Positions 1 to 7,918 of a DNA stretch of 40,724 bases are shown one piece after another (positions within the stretch are counted from its first letter, which is position 1; each line of letters starts with the position of its first letter). The DNA comes from Lentisphaerae bacterium GWF2_45_14 (lineage in GTDB: Bacteria; Verrucomicrobiota; Lentisphaeria; Victivallales; GWF2-45-14): contig MHBG01000042.1 of the NCBI GenBank assembly GCA_001804785.1, positions 1 through 40,724 on the forward strand. The letters are read 5' to 3'. Position numbers and translations under genes: made by a program. Below the pieces are notes generated by a model. It ran no database searches and was not told where the DNA came from. It saw only the letters and a program-made list of their open reading frames with translations.

Positions 1-215
1 TGATTCCGCCGGCACTCAATCACAAAAGCGGGGATGACCCCAGTGTAAATGTCGAGTGTCTCCAGTACACCTTGTTGTTGAGCTTTCCCCAGACAACAAC
101 GTACTATAGCTCCTGATTAACGATTAATTCAATCAATGCGGGATTCGCTTGACAAATATCATACCATCACAAAATTATAAACAGAGCCTATCAGAAATGT
201 CACCAATGCCCTTTT
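1..215. other. Window edge without an assignable gene
   Basis: No complete gene is visible. A plus-strand frame is open from the left edge to a TGA at 114-116, and a minus-strand frame is open from about 120 leftwards off the window. Neither has a recognisable motif, and only one can be real. The segment also contains the small GC hairpin listed separately. It is the region immediately downstream of the nine-gene minus-strand operon. Confidence 0.4.
24..41 (-). terminator. Possible weak intrinsic terminator of the nine-gene operon
   Basis: On the minus strand a GGGG/CCCC stem with a four-base loop (plus-strand 30-41) is followed by GCTTTT. The stem is only 4 bp and the T-run is short. It lies about 175 nt after the stop of the last gene, so the call is tentative. 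Confidence 0.2.
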
Positions 216-1361
216 TCAGCGTCGCCTATATAACATCAACATTATTTTTTCAGAATCACCGTTTTCTATGTTTTTTATGAGATTAAATCCATTATCTGAT
301 AGGGCTGTTATTTTCCCGGAAGAGCCAGGACATGCAGCCCAAAGACAAGAGTCATTTCCGTTATGCCACTGTTTTAATGTATCCCTGACTATTTCACCTG
401 CAAAAGATTCATAAGACGGGTGAATTTCATAATCAAAAAAGACAGTCGATTTATCCGGTAATGGAGACAGGCAAAAGCTCCACCCCACACAGTGTCCATT
501 CTCAGTAAGCACGACAAATATTTGTCCACGACCATCTTCCTGTTTAAAAAGCGCATCCTGATAACTTGTGATTGCACTTGCGGCAAAACGGCGTAAAGAG
601 GCCATTTTGCCCAACGGCGGTACTCCTTTCAGAAAATAGTCGTTCTCAAGTTGATGCATTGTAACACCAGAGTTATTGAAAATAGCGTAAAAGGCGTCTT
701 GATAATCTTTTACAGACGTTGGGTTGAAGCGCTGTAGAGCCGCTATCTTTTTGATTTCTAAAGTAAACATGAGAAGGCAGTCGATCTCATGTCGATATTC
801 CATGCTTCCAGGCACAACCCGTAAGGCTGAAGTAGATTCATAATATTGTTCGGTCAAGTCGTTGAAATCGTCGGGATATCCGGAGCCGGGGCTGTAGAGG
901 CGGGGACTGCCCGGATAAATCTGGTGAAAACCGGAAGGCTGGTAAAGTTCCGCTATCTGTGGAGCGGCACATGTACACAAAGCCCCAATTACTGGACTTG
1001 ATCTAAAATCTTCATAGAGATATTTCATAAGAATCCTGGTTATTCCCAGTCCCCGGAAATCTGGATCAACATAAACATGTCCGAAATTGGCGACAGGATT
1101 ATCATGATGCCCCCAACCATACCAGACTTGCCCTGCAATTCTGCCGTCTATTTCGCCGGTGAAGTAACGGTCAACTGAACAATCGGCGTATTTCCCATCG
1201 GATCTGGCGCCTACACTTCGTGTATTTTCATCATTCAAATAGCGCATGAAGTGTTTGAATCCATCCGCATATTCCTGTTCGGGCGGGGTGAAGCGACGGA
1301 TGGACATTTTTCGCCCGTCCTTTAATCCTACGATATCTAAAGTCTCCAGCATTTCGTTCAT
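216..1361 (-). CDS. GNAT-family N-acetyltransferase, probably two GNAT-like halves
   Basis: This 381-aa protein is predicted to transfer an acyl group from acyl-CoA to an amine, in the cytoplasm. The N-terminal half carries the acetyl-CoA binding pattern of GNAT proteins around residues 90-115: a beta strand ending in VDPDFRGLGITRILM (R/Q-x-x-G-x-G/A loop). The second half (about 280-375) again resembles a GNAT fold (VGWSFCL strand, later GSSGKITALSDNGFN) but lacks a clean pyrophosphate loop, so it may be a degenerate second domain. It is the last gene of the nine-gene operon, 17 nt after the methyltransferase-like gene. The RBS (AAGGA) is only 2 nt from the first ATG and 11 nt from the ATG at 1352, so the start is uncertain by three codons. 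Acetylation of an amino sugar or amine released by the pathway is inferred from context only. Confidence 0.8.
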   Translation of the reverse strand: MNEMLETLDIVGLKDGRKMSIRRFTPPEQEYADGFKHFMRYLNDENTRSVGARSDGKYADCSVDRYFTGEIDGRIAGQVWYGWGHHDNPVANFGHVYVDPDFRGLGITRILMKYLYEDFRSSPVIGALCTCAAPQIAELYQPSGFHQIYPGSPRLYSPGSGYPDDFNDLTEQYYESTSALRVVPGSMEYRHEIDCLLMFTLEIKKIAALQRFNPTSVKDYQDAFYAIFNNSGVTMHQLENDYFLKGVPPLGKMASLRRFAASAITSYQDALFKQEDGRGQIFVVLTENGHCVGWSFCLSPLPDKSTVFFDYEIHPSYESFAGEIVRDTLKQWHNGNDSCLWAACPGSSGKITALSDNGFNLIKNIENGDSEKIMLMLYRRR

Positions 1362-1378
1362 ATTCCTTATATTACAAA

Positions 1379-2434
1379 TCAGAATTTGAATTTTCTTCCC
1401 TCATCAAGCATGATCAGATAATTCGACAGCGGTACATATTGGGCTATGGAATTTCCTGAACCAAGGCAGTATCCTCCTCCCACCAGGCATATCTCAAGAA
1501 TTTCCCTTACCTTCTTTCTCAAGGCCGCTTCATCCGAACGGCAGAGAAAATCCACGTCCATTCCTCCTAACAAAGCGAGCCTGTCACCATAGATTTTTTT
1601 CATCTCCGTCACCGGCATTATTGCATCTTCAAAAGAATGTTTTGCATCAACTTTTACACTATCAATCAGATCATCCATTATTTCCGACAAATTCCCGCAG
1701 GCGTGCAGGAAATACAATTTATCGTTATCATGCGCGACTTGCGCCAACGCCTGATGCATCGGTAAAATGTTATCTCTTATAAAATCAGGAGGAAAAAATG
1801 TCTGGGTCCTGAATCCCATGTCATCACTACCAAACACAACACCGACACAAGAGTATTGACAGACTATACGTACATAATCAAGGAATATTCCTAGAAGTTT
1901 TCCCATTACGGCTTTCATGAGAGGAAGATTATCGTACATCATGTAAAGCATATCCTCATAACCTAAAAGCATCTTATACAGCCCTATGGGAGCCATGGCA
2001 AAACACTTCATATTATCTGGAAGTTCCTTCTGTAGCCAATCGAGAGGAGACATATCCAGATCCGATACTTCAGGCCACGGATACTGTTCAAAATCATTCC
2101 ATGTTTTAATCGGACCGCCCGCAAACACATCTTCCGATACGGCTGCAATGTTTTTCCTGCTGTTGATTTCCTGCGGAAAACAGGGGAATTCAGAATAGTT
2201 AAGCATATCATAACCAAGAAATTTTTGTAGAGCAATTTCTTTTTCGTAGTAGGAAAAGGGATGTTTGTCGTCAAATTTTTCATGAAACCCCAAACGCCTG
2301 GCAAGTTCTTCTTTTATTGGACGGTCGAGGTAGAATTCAAAAAAATGTACCCTTTTCGGTGTTCCTTTCCGTTGAATACAATCCCTGAACGCTGCAAAAT
2401 CTACTTGAATAGGCTGCAGTTTAAATACATCCAT
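1379..2434 (-). CDS. Uroporphyrinogen-decarboxylase-like protein, methyltransferase (MtaA/CmuA) type
   Basis: This 351-aa protein has the URO-D family TIM barrel and conserved blocks of the family (DMGFRTQTFFPPDFIRD near 205-221, HACGN at 244-248, LLGGMDVDF near 288-296, GGGYCLGSGNSI near 319-330). His244-x-Cys246 together with Cys323 reproduces the H-x-C...C zinc site known in MtaA/CmuA-type corrinoid methyltransferases, which true HemE decarboxylases lack. A methyl-transfer or demethylation role is therefore likelier than haem synthesis. No corrinoid-binding partner is encoded nearby. Lentisphaerota carry many such genes in sugar clusters with unknown reactions. The start is supported by GGGAGAG seven bases upstream. 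It lies 37 nt after the CocE-like gene in the same operon. Confidence 0.8.
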   Translation of the reverse strand: MDVFKLQPIQVDFAAFRDCIQRKGTPKRVHFFEFYLDRPIKEELARRLGFHEKFDDKHPFSYYEKEIALQKFLGYDMLNYSEFPCFPQEINSRKNIAAVSEDVFAGGPIKTWNDFEQYPWPEVSDLDMSPLDWLQKELPDNMKCFAMAPIGLYKMLLGYEDMLYMMYDNLPLMKAVMGKLLGIFLDYVRIVCQYSCVGVVFGSDDMGFRTQTFFPPDFIRDNILPMHQALAQVAHDNDKLYFLHACGNLSEIMDDLIDSVKVDAKHSFEDAIMPVTEMKKIYGDRLALLGGMDVDFLCRSDEAALRKKVREILEICLVGGGYCLGSGNSIAQYVPLSNYLIMLDEGRKFKF

Positions 2435-2471
2435 ATTTATCTCTCCCTGCTTTGAAAATCATTACATTATT

Positions 2472-4121
2472 TCATCGTGGAATTACTGGCAGAATAAGTT
2501 TCGACAGATATTTAACAGCGTGATATACTGACTGAGTGGCGGTTTTCATTTTCTTCCCTGTTTCGACCGGTTCGCCCGTGTTCAGATTCCTTGTATAAGC
2601 GGGAAATGAAGCGCTGGATATTTCGAGCCTTATCCTGTGTCCCGCCTTGAATAGGTTAGCCGTAACGCCGACTTCCAAACGGATACAATATACTTTATCA
2701 GTAATCATAAATACTTCTTTGTCAAGTCCTTCTCTGAATCTTGCCCTTACGATTCCCTCACATAAGTTAATTGATCTCCCATCAGGATATACATCACAAA
2801 ATTTCGCAAAGAAATCAGTATCCACCGACGTCGAGCTCACATACAAATCAAGATTAATGAACCCGCTTACTTCTAAAGGCCTGGATAATTTATCGCTTGT
2901 ATAAACCAGTACGTCATCGCGCCTCTCAACCGGACGCTGGTCTTCGGGCATTCCATTAAGAAGTTCCGGATTAAGTGCCGGGGCGGGATCGGCAGGATTG
3001 TAAACGAACATATCTTTCTCTGATTCCGACTGTTTTTCCCAGGAAAGTTTACCATCGCCGAACATGCTGTTCGCACGGCCGCCGCTTGCAAGATACATAT
3101 CACGGTATTCTGTCCTCTGAAGAGGCCATTCGTTTTCCTCCCGCCAAATATTTTCTCCCATTATGAATATATAAACAGGAGTTTCCCAACCCGTAGCGTT
3201 ATTTTCCTTCTTAAAATACTTTGCCAGCCATTTCTCCTGCGCTTCCTTTGTGTCAAACAATCTTCCTTTTCCAAAATCCACAGCACCGAGTATGGACGAT
3301 GAAATATCAAAAGTAGAATGATTCCACGGCCCCATAATCAACCTGGAAGCCCGTTTAATTTTTTCATTTCCATATTTTTTAATTCCCATATAATTCCTGA
3401 TGCATCCGGCGGCAAAAAGATCATACCATCCGCCGATGATAAGAACAGGTACTTTAATCTTATCATAGTACTCTTCAACACTCAGTTTCCGCCAGTGATT
3501 ATCATAAGTAGGATGGGAAAGCCATTCCTGAAAAGCCGGAATGTCGCATCCGGCAGATTTATCCATATTTTTCAGCGGCAGTGTCCTCATAATAGCCTCG
3601 TTGTCGAACTGGATACCCAGTGCCTGGTTGGTTCTGCCACTGATGCTTCTTGGCCAATGTACGCCGACTGAATTTAAAATCCCGTTTGAATAAAAAGTAT
3701 CTTTGAATAAATTACTTCCTATGACGGCCGGAGATATTACTTTTAATTCAGGAATAGCGGTTTTAGCCACTTCCCACTGTACACTGCCATGATAAGACCC
3801 GGCTATCATGGCTACAGCTTTATTCAAGCACCATGGTTGTTCCACAATCCATTTTATCGTATCATAACCGTCATTACTTTCGTTTACATAAGGAACGAAA
3901 ATCCCATCGGAATCGCCTCTTCCCCTGACATCCTGAGTTATGACGCAGTATCCTTTTTCAACATAATACTTTGCATAATTTATCCTAGTCTCAGACCTGC
4001 TGTCATACGGGGTTCTTACCAGTAGAACAGGATACGGCGGCTCCGTATCTGGCATATAAATATCGGATGAAAGTTCCACGCCATCCCGCATTCGAGTTTT
4101 TTTATTCAACAAATATCTCAT
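2472..4121 (-). CDS. CocE/NonD-family alpha/beta serine hydrolase (peptidase S15-like)
   Basis: This 549-aa protein has the two parts of the X-Pro dipeptidyl-peptidase/CocE family. The N-terminal alpha/beta hydrolase core contains VRTPYDSR, then DVRGRGDSDG near 64-73. The C-terminal jelly-roll (about 340-549) ends with the family motif SSASFPAYTRNLNTGE. The likely catalytic triad is Ser109 (AGSYHG, where the usual first Gly of GxSYxG is Ala), Asp234 (GGWYDLF) and His268 (GPWNHSTFD). Family members are acyl esterases, glutaryl-acylases or X-Pro peptidases; the substrate cannot be read from sequence. No signal peptide is evident, so it is likely cytoplasmic. Its place between a GH-A-like hydrolase and a methyltransferase-like protein suggests removal of an ester or amide decoration from the imported substrate. 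The start has GGGG eight bases upstream. Confidence 0.88.
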   Translation of the reverse strand: MRYLLNKKTRMRDGVELSSDIYMPDTEPPYPVLLVRTPYDSRSETRINYAKYYVEKGYCVITQDVRGRGDSDGIFVPYVNESNDGYDTIKWIVEQPWCLNKAVAMIAGSYHGSVQWEVAKTAIPELKVISPAVIGSNLFKDTFYSNGILNSVGVHWPRSISGRTNQALGIQFDNEAIMRTLPLKNMDKSAGCDIPAFQEWLSHPTYDNHWRKLSVEEYYDKIKVPVLIIGGWYDLFAAGCIRNYMGIKKYGNEKIKRASRLIMGPWNHSTFDISSSILGAVDFGKGRLFDTKEAQEKWLAKYFKKENNATGWETPVYIFIMGENIWREENEWPLQRTEYRDMYLASGGRANSMFGDGKLSWEKQSESEKDMFVYNPADPAPALNPELLNGMPEDQRPVERRDDVLVYTSDKLSRPLEVSGFINLDLYVSSTSVDTDFFAKFCDVYPDGRSINLCEGIVRARFREGLDKEVFMITDKVYCIRLEVGVTANLFKAGHRIRLEISSASFPAYTRNLNTGEPVETGKKMKTATQSVYHAVKYLSKLILPVIPR

Positions 4122-4166
4122 TTACGCGTCCCCTTCTGATATAAGGATTACTTTTTTTATGGCAAA

Positions 4167-6140
4167 TTATATTTTTGTCGTTTCGCTTTCTGTATCTTCG
4201 CACAGAAATATTAACGTATCAGGCCCTGAAGTAGTTATATCGATTTTATTGGAATTGAAATATTCTTGACGAGAAAATAACTCAGTTATTTTGCCATATG
4301 CTTTGGGAAAATTCATATGGAGGGTTTCCGCAATTCCTGTATGTACTGCTACTAAACGGTTGTTCGCATAAACGGGACGCAGTTCTGAACAATATATATG
4401 GCATCCGGCGTCACCGGCAATTTCCCGTAAATCCTCCGCTTTCAATGCTTCGGGATCGTGAATATAAATAGAGTTCCATTCTCCCATATCGCTCCTGTTC
4501 ACACCCGGAGTTCCGAATGGAGTACCACATATTTTTTCAACATTCTCAGGCTCCCATTTCCCTTCATTAATAATGCCTGGTCCGTATGCCCATATTATTC
4601 TGCGTTGTTTGTTCAGAACATATTTTTCAAGAATCTCCTGTTTTACTTCTGGCAATTCAAAAGGATGACAGAATATAATCATCTTAAAGCGATTCAAATC
4701 CATGAGAAGCAAGTCGTTAAAAGAACAAATCAGATGCGGGGCTCCGATGTGGTTGAGCAGCAGTCTGAAAGGCCGGTGAAAACGGTGCGCGTTAGGATGC
4801 ATGTCGTTTATATAATATACGTTGCCGGGATTGACAACCATCAATATTTCGCTGACTTCGGCGCTTGCGTGAGAGGTCTGCTCGTCCCAAATGCGCTTGA
4901 CAAGTTTGAACGTATCCATGGCCGCGTCGGATTCCCAGAAACCTCCCCACATATCAAAGTACCAGAGCGATGTCCTGTTAATAAGACTGTGTGCCATTTC
5001 CCGTTTGATCCCGGCTACGACAGACGTATCATCCGGCCAGTTTAGCCATGCTCCGCTGCTTGGAATTGTAGAAAAGCGCCCTATTTTCCGGTTTGCCGTA
5101 TAGGTTTTGCAATCCACCGAATTCAGCATTTGTTTGCCGTGCAGATGAATTGTTCCAACGGCGGTCTGGCTGCCGCTGCCACCTCCCGTTTCCCGGTCGC
5201 AATACGAAATTGGCGCCACAAAAAAATCCGGATACGGCGATTCACACAGTTTCTCATAAGCCAGATGTCCGGACGAGGCAAGCATATATTCTCCGACTTC
5301 TGTAATATAACCATACACTGTTCCCAGTTCTGCAATAGGACGTATGACTTCGCGTGCCTTCTTTAAAAATAACTCTATTGTTTCGGCGATCTGTTCGTTG
5401 CAAAACTGCCAGTAGTCCAGCGCTTTCCGATCCGTTTCCGGGACACGAAAAAGTCCACCCGCGTCGGGCTTGCACGCTTTGTCAAGGTCCGATTCGTCAA
5501 ATCCAGCCCAATAACCGAATGAGTTGGAAGGCGTTGAAAAATCAAATCCGTATCTTCCGTATTCTCTGATAGAACGCGGCGGAATATCTCTGGGTACGGG
5601 TTTGCCTTTGTCCGCCATCCAGCGTTGATAAGCGGCAAGACGGTATGGACTTTCTTCACCGCGACACCGGTCATGCCATTCCGTCCCTCCGCCGCAACTA
5701 ATTACATACGCGACTATATTTTTGCTGTAATTATTTTCAGCATGGCTCAACAGCGCCTGCATGTAGGCGATGGTATCCCGGCGCCAGAGTTCGCTCGGCG
5801 TTATTTTGCCCAGGTCATAATACGAATCATATCTTGCGTTGAAAGCTCCCAGATATCTGGTCCACCAATGCGGAGTGTTCAGATCTATATAGCAAATTAG
5901 ACGCGCATCTGGAATTACTGCAAGAATATCGCCGATCTGCCTGTCGAATACATCTAATTCATAAGTATTTTTCCATACCCAGACGGGAGGATATTTCGTG
6001 GATGCTTCACCTAATGAATTCGCGGTATTAGAGACCATGAACGTAAAGGTGTCTATTCCATTTTTACGGAATTTTTTCATAGTTTCAAGTTCCGGATAAA
6101 ACGAACGATATCCAAAATCCCAGTTTTTTTCTTTTCCCAT
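4167..6140 (-). CDS. Clan GH-A/GH42-like glycoside hydrolase, paralogue 2
   Basis: This 657-aa protein starts at the ATG at 6140, preceded by AAGGTG; a GTG three codons upstream has no RBS. It is closely related along its whole length to the protein encoded at 7919-9931. The fold suggested is a TIM barrel (residues 1 to about 420) followed by a class-I-amidotransferase-like domain (about 450-560, RFKMIIFCHPFELPEV) as in GH42 beta-galactosidases, and a small C-terminal beta domain. Glu154 in GGGTEWHD is the best candidate acid/base. The later motif KQMLNSVDCKTYT lacks the Glu found in the paralogue (LQEMDQRTY). No signal peptide is seen, so a cytoplasmic enzyme acting on imported oligosaccharide is likely. 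The specific sugar is unknown and the exact GH family uncertain. Confidence 0.7.
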   Translation of the reverse strand: MGKEKNWDFGYRSFYPELETMKKFRKNGIDTFTFMVSNTANSLGEASTKYPPVWVWKNTYELDVFDRQIGDILAVIPDARLICYIDLNTPHWWTRYLGAFNARYDSYYDLGKITPSELWRRDTIAYMQALLSHAENNYSKNIVAYVISCGGGTEWHDRCRGEESPYRLAAYQRWMADKGKPVPRDIPPRSIREYGRYGFDFSTPSNSFGYWAGFDESDLDKACKPDAGGLFRVPETDRKALDYWQFCNEQIAETIELFLKKAREVIRPIAELGTVYGYITEVGEYMLASSGHLAYEKLCESPYPDFFVAPISYCDRETGGGSGSQTAVGTIHLHGKQMLNSVDCKTYTANRKIGRFSTIPSSGAWLNWPDDTSVVAGIKREMAHSLINRTSLWYFDMWGGFWESDAAMDTFKLVKRIWDEQTSHASAEVSEILMVVNPGNVYYINDMHPNAHRFHRPFRLLLNHIGAPHLICSFNDLLLMDLNRFKMIIFCHPFELPEVKQEILEKYVLNKQRRIIWAYGPGIINEGKWEPENVEKICGTPFGTPGVNRSDMGEWNSIYIHDPEALKAEDLREIAGDAGCHIYCSELRPVYANNRLVAVHTGIAETLHMNFPKAYGKITELFSRQEYFNSNKIDITTSGPDTLIFLCEDTESETTKI

Positions 6141-6154
6141 TTGATACACCTTTT

Positions 6155-7900
6155 TTAACCCCTGTTTTTCTTCAATCTACGTATAGTATATTCGGCAGGA
6201 GACGCTTTAGTGTTAGTGCTGTCACCGGAAAAAGTATCTATCTCTTCCAGTGATATGAAAAGTTCAAGACACGCTTCATTGTATGGCAGTCCGCACTGAT
6301 CCGCTATAATCCGGATACAGCGGTCAATCAGTTTTTTATTAGAAATATCTAGGCAGTTCATCCAGTTCCCCGTCACTTTTTCCATTCTTGCCATTGTCCC
6401 GGTAGATATTATATTAAGAACCAGCTTCATCGCAAGATGTTCAAATAAACGCAATGGGGATTTAACCCCTTTATATGGTATAAAAAAGTCGGCATTTTCG
6501 CCTTCTTTTCCTATAACCATGCTGACTGAATTTCGAAATGCCCTGCGAATATCCCGGAATTCTTTCCCAGGCATTCTGTCGCCTATCCATACCGCGGCAT
6601 TGTGTTCCGGCTTGCATCTTTCCGGATCAGCTTCTTTTCCTATACGGAATTTCATCAATTCTTCCGCATTGATCTGGGGAATACCGGCTTTTATCAAAGG
6701 GGAGATTCCCATTCTTTCGTAATCATCATGCTTCCAGTTCAGACAACGCGGATTACGTAAAAAGCAGGAACGCCATGCCTCTTCTGTCGGAAACTTCGGA
6801 TTTTTCACAAATGACCATGATTGGGAAGAAATGAAATCATCGTATTTGCGAAACGGAGGGAGCATAAAAGTCGGAGAACGTTCCGTGGTATCTGTCAGAA
6901 TATCCAGTAAAAAATCGTCTGCAAAATAAGTCACTAGTCCGTTTTTCCGGTAAAGAGATTCTTCAAGTCTTATATAAGATGAAATAGACTCAATGCTGCA
7001 TTCCTGACTCAATGAATCCACAAGATGCCTGAATGTTTCCGCATAGTTTATTGGACAATTCCATAAGATTTCTTCAGGAACGGAACTCCCTGTCCGTTCC
7101 CGAATTATATGCCTTATTGCCTCTTCCAGCGCAGCTCCGGCAATTAATTGCTCCAGAGTTGTCGCCTGCATTCTTGTTGAACCGCTGAGAGCCATTGCCC
7201 CGCAAGGCATGTCGAGAACTGTGACATGCGGGTTTTCAAATGCTTTCTTTGATCTTTCCAGACGTGATGCCGGAATTTCCTTTTTAACACAGATCAAAAG
7301 AAAAACATCAGCGCCGCGCTGGGCCGCCTCCATGACGGTTCCTAGTATGGACGTTGTTTCTCCCGTAGCCGTTATAGCAATAAGTGTATCCCCGTTTTTT
7401 ATCTGCGACTCTATGACCTGCTCTCTGCCAATAACATCATAGTCTTCAAAAAACTCAACAGAGCGAATCAGCGCATAATCGCCTCCTGTCATAATACTGC
7501 TGACTGATTCAGATAAATCTGAAACTTTTTCGTAAGTATTCGGGCAGTTTGTCTGCAAATGCCTGAAATAATTCCGGTACGCCGCTTCCAGCATAATACT
7601 CAGGCGTCCGGTTGCGCCGCAACCGGAAAATATAATCCGTTTTCTTTGAGAGAGAGAACTATACATTGCCTCTGCCATTTGCGTAAAGCGTATGTCGGAA
7701 AGGCTTTTTCCCATAACTTCGAGCAACTCGCGGTCAACGTCCAACAGCATGGATACTCCGTCCTGAATAGAATTTGCAAACGTTCGATCCATATGGACGG
7801 TTCTGGGATTAGCGCCTTCAACAGGCAGAAATCCCAGATGATACTGCGTTTCATTCCTGATAAAATTCTCGGCTTTTGCCATAGCCGTTTGTGTTCTCAT
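6155..7900 (-). CDS. MurQ/GckR-family double SIS-domain protein
   Basis: This 581-aa protein matches the MurQ/glucokinase-regulatory-protein family. An N-terminal segment with NPRT...MDR is followed by a first SIS domain with SGCGATGRLSI at 92-102, then ITATGETTS and LSGSTRMQATTLEQL. A second SIS-like half ends in a MurQ-type helix region (VLNIISTGTMARMEKVTGN). The length fits GckR-like proteins (two SIS domains), not MurQ etherase (about 300 aa). The position equal to catalytic Glu83 of E. coli MurQ is Ala107, while the second catalytic Glu (MurQ Glu114, in VEFFED) is kept. MurNAc-6-phosphate etherase activity is therefore doubtful; a sugar-phosphate-sensing or isomerase-like role is a reasonable alternative. 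It sits between the two GH-A paralogues, 18 nt after the first and 14 nt before the second, so it is probably translated with both. Confidence 0.78.
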   Translation of the reverse strand: MRTQTAMAKAENFIRNETQYHLGFLPVEGANPRTVHMDRTFANSIQDGVSMLLDVDRELLEVMGKSLSDIRFTQMAEAMYSSLSQRKRIIFSGCGATGRLSIMLEAAYRNYFRHLQTNCPNTYEKVSDLSESVSSIMTGGDYALIRSVEFFEDYDVIGREQVIESQIKNGDTLIAITATGETTSILGTVMEAAQRGADVFLLICVKKEIPASRLERSKKAFENPHVTVLDMPCGAMALSGSTRMQATTLEQLIAGAALEEAIRHIIRERTGSSVPEEILWNCPINYAETFRHLVDSLSQECSIESISSYIRLEESLYRKNGLVTYFADDFLLDILTDTTERSPTFMLPPFRKYDDFISSQSWSFVKNPKFPTEEAWRSCFLRNPRCLNWKHDDYERMGISPLIKAGIPQINAEELMKFRIGKEADPERCKPEHNAAVWIGDRMPGKEFRDIRRAFRNSVSMVIGKEGENADFFIPYKGVKSPLRLFEHLAMKLVLNIISTGTMARMEKVTGNWMNCLDISNKKLIDRCIRIIADQCGLPYNEACLELFISLEEIDTFSGDSTNTKASPAEYTIRRLKKNRG

Positions 7901-7918
7901 ATTTAATATTCCTGTTTT

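Noticed and set aside
1-116. 3' end of a plus-strand gene entering from the left
   Set aside because: The frame is open, but a competing minus-strand frame is equally open and neither shows motifs; not called as CDS.
6155-7900. Annotation as MurNAc-6-phosphate etherase (murQ)
   Set aside because: The length is double that of MurQ and the Glu83 equivalent is Ala, so the specific enzyme name is not justified.
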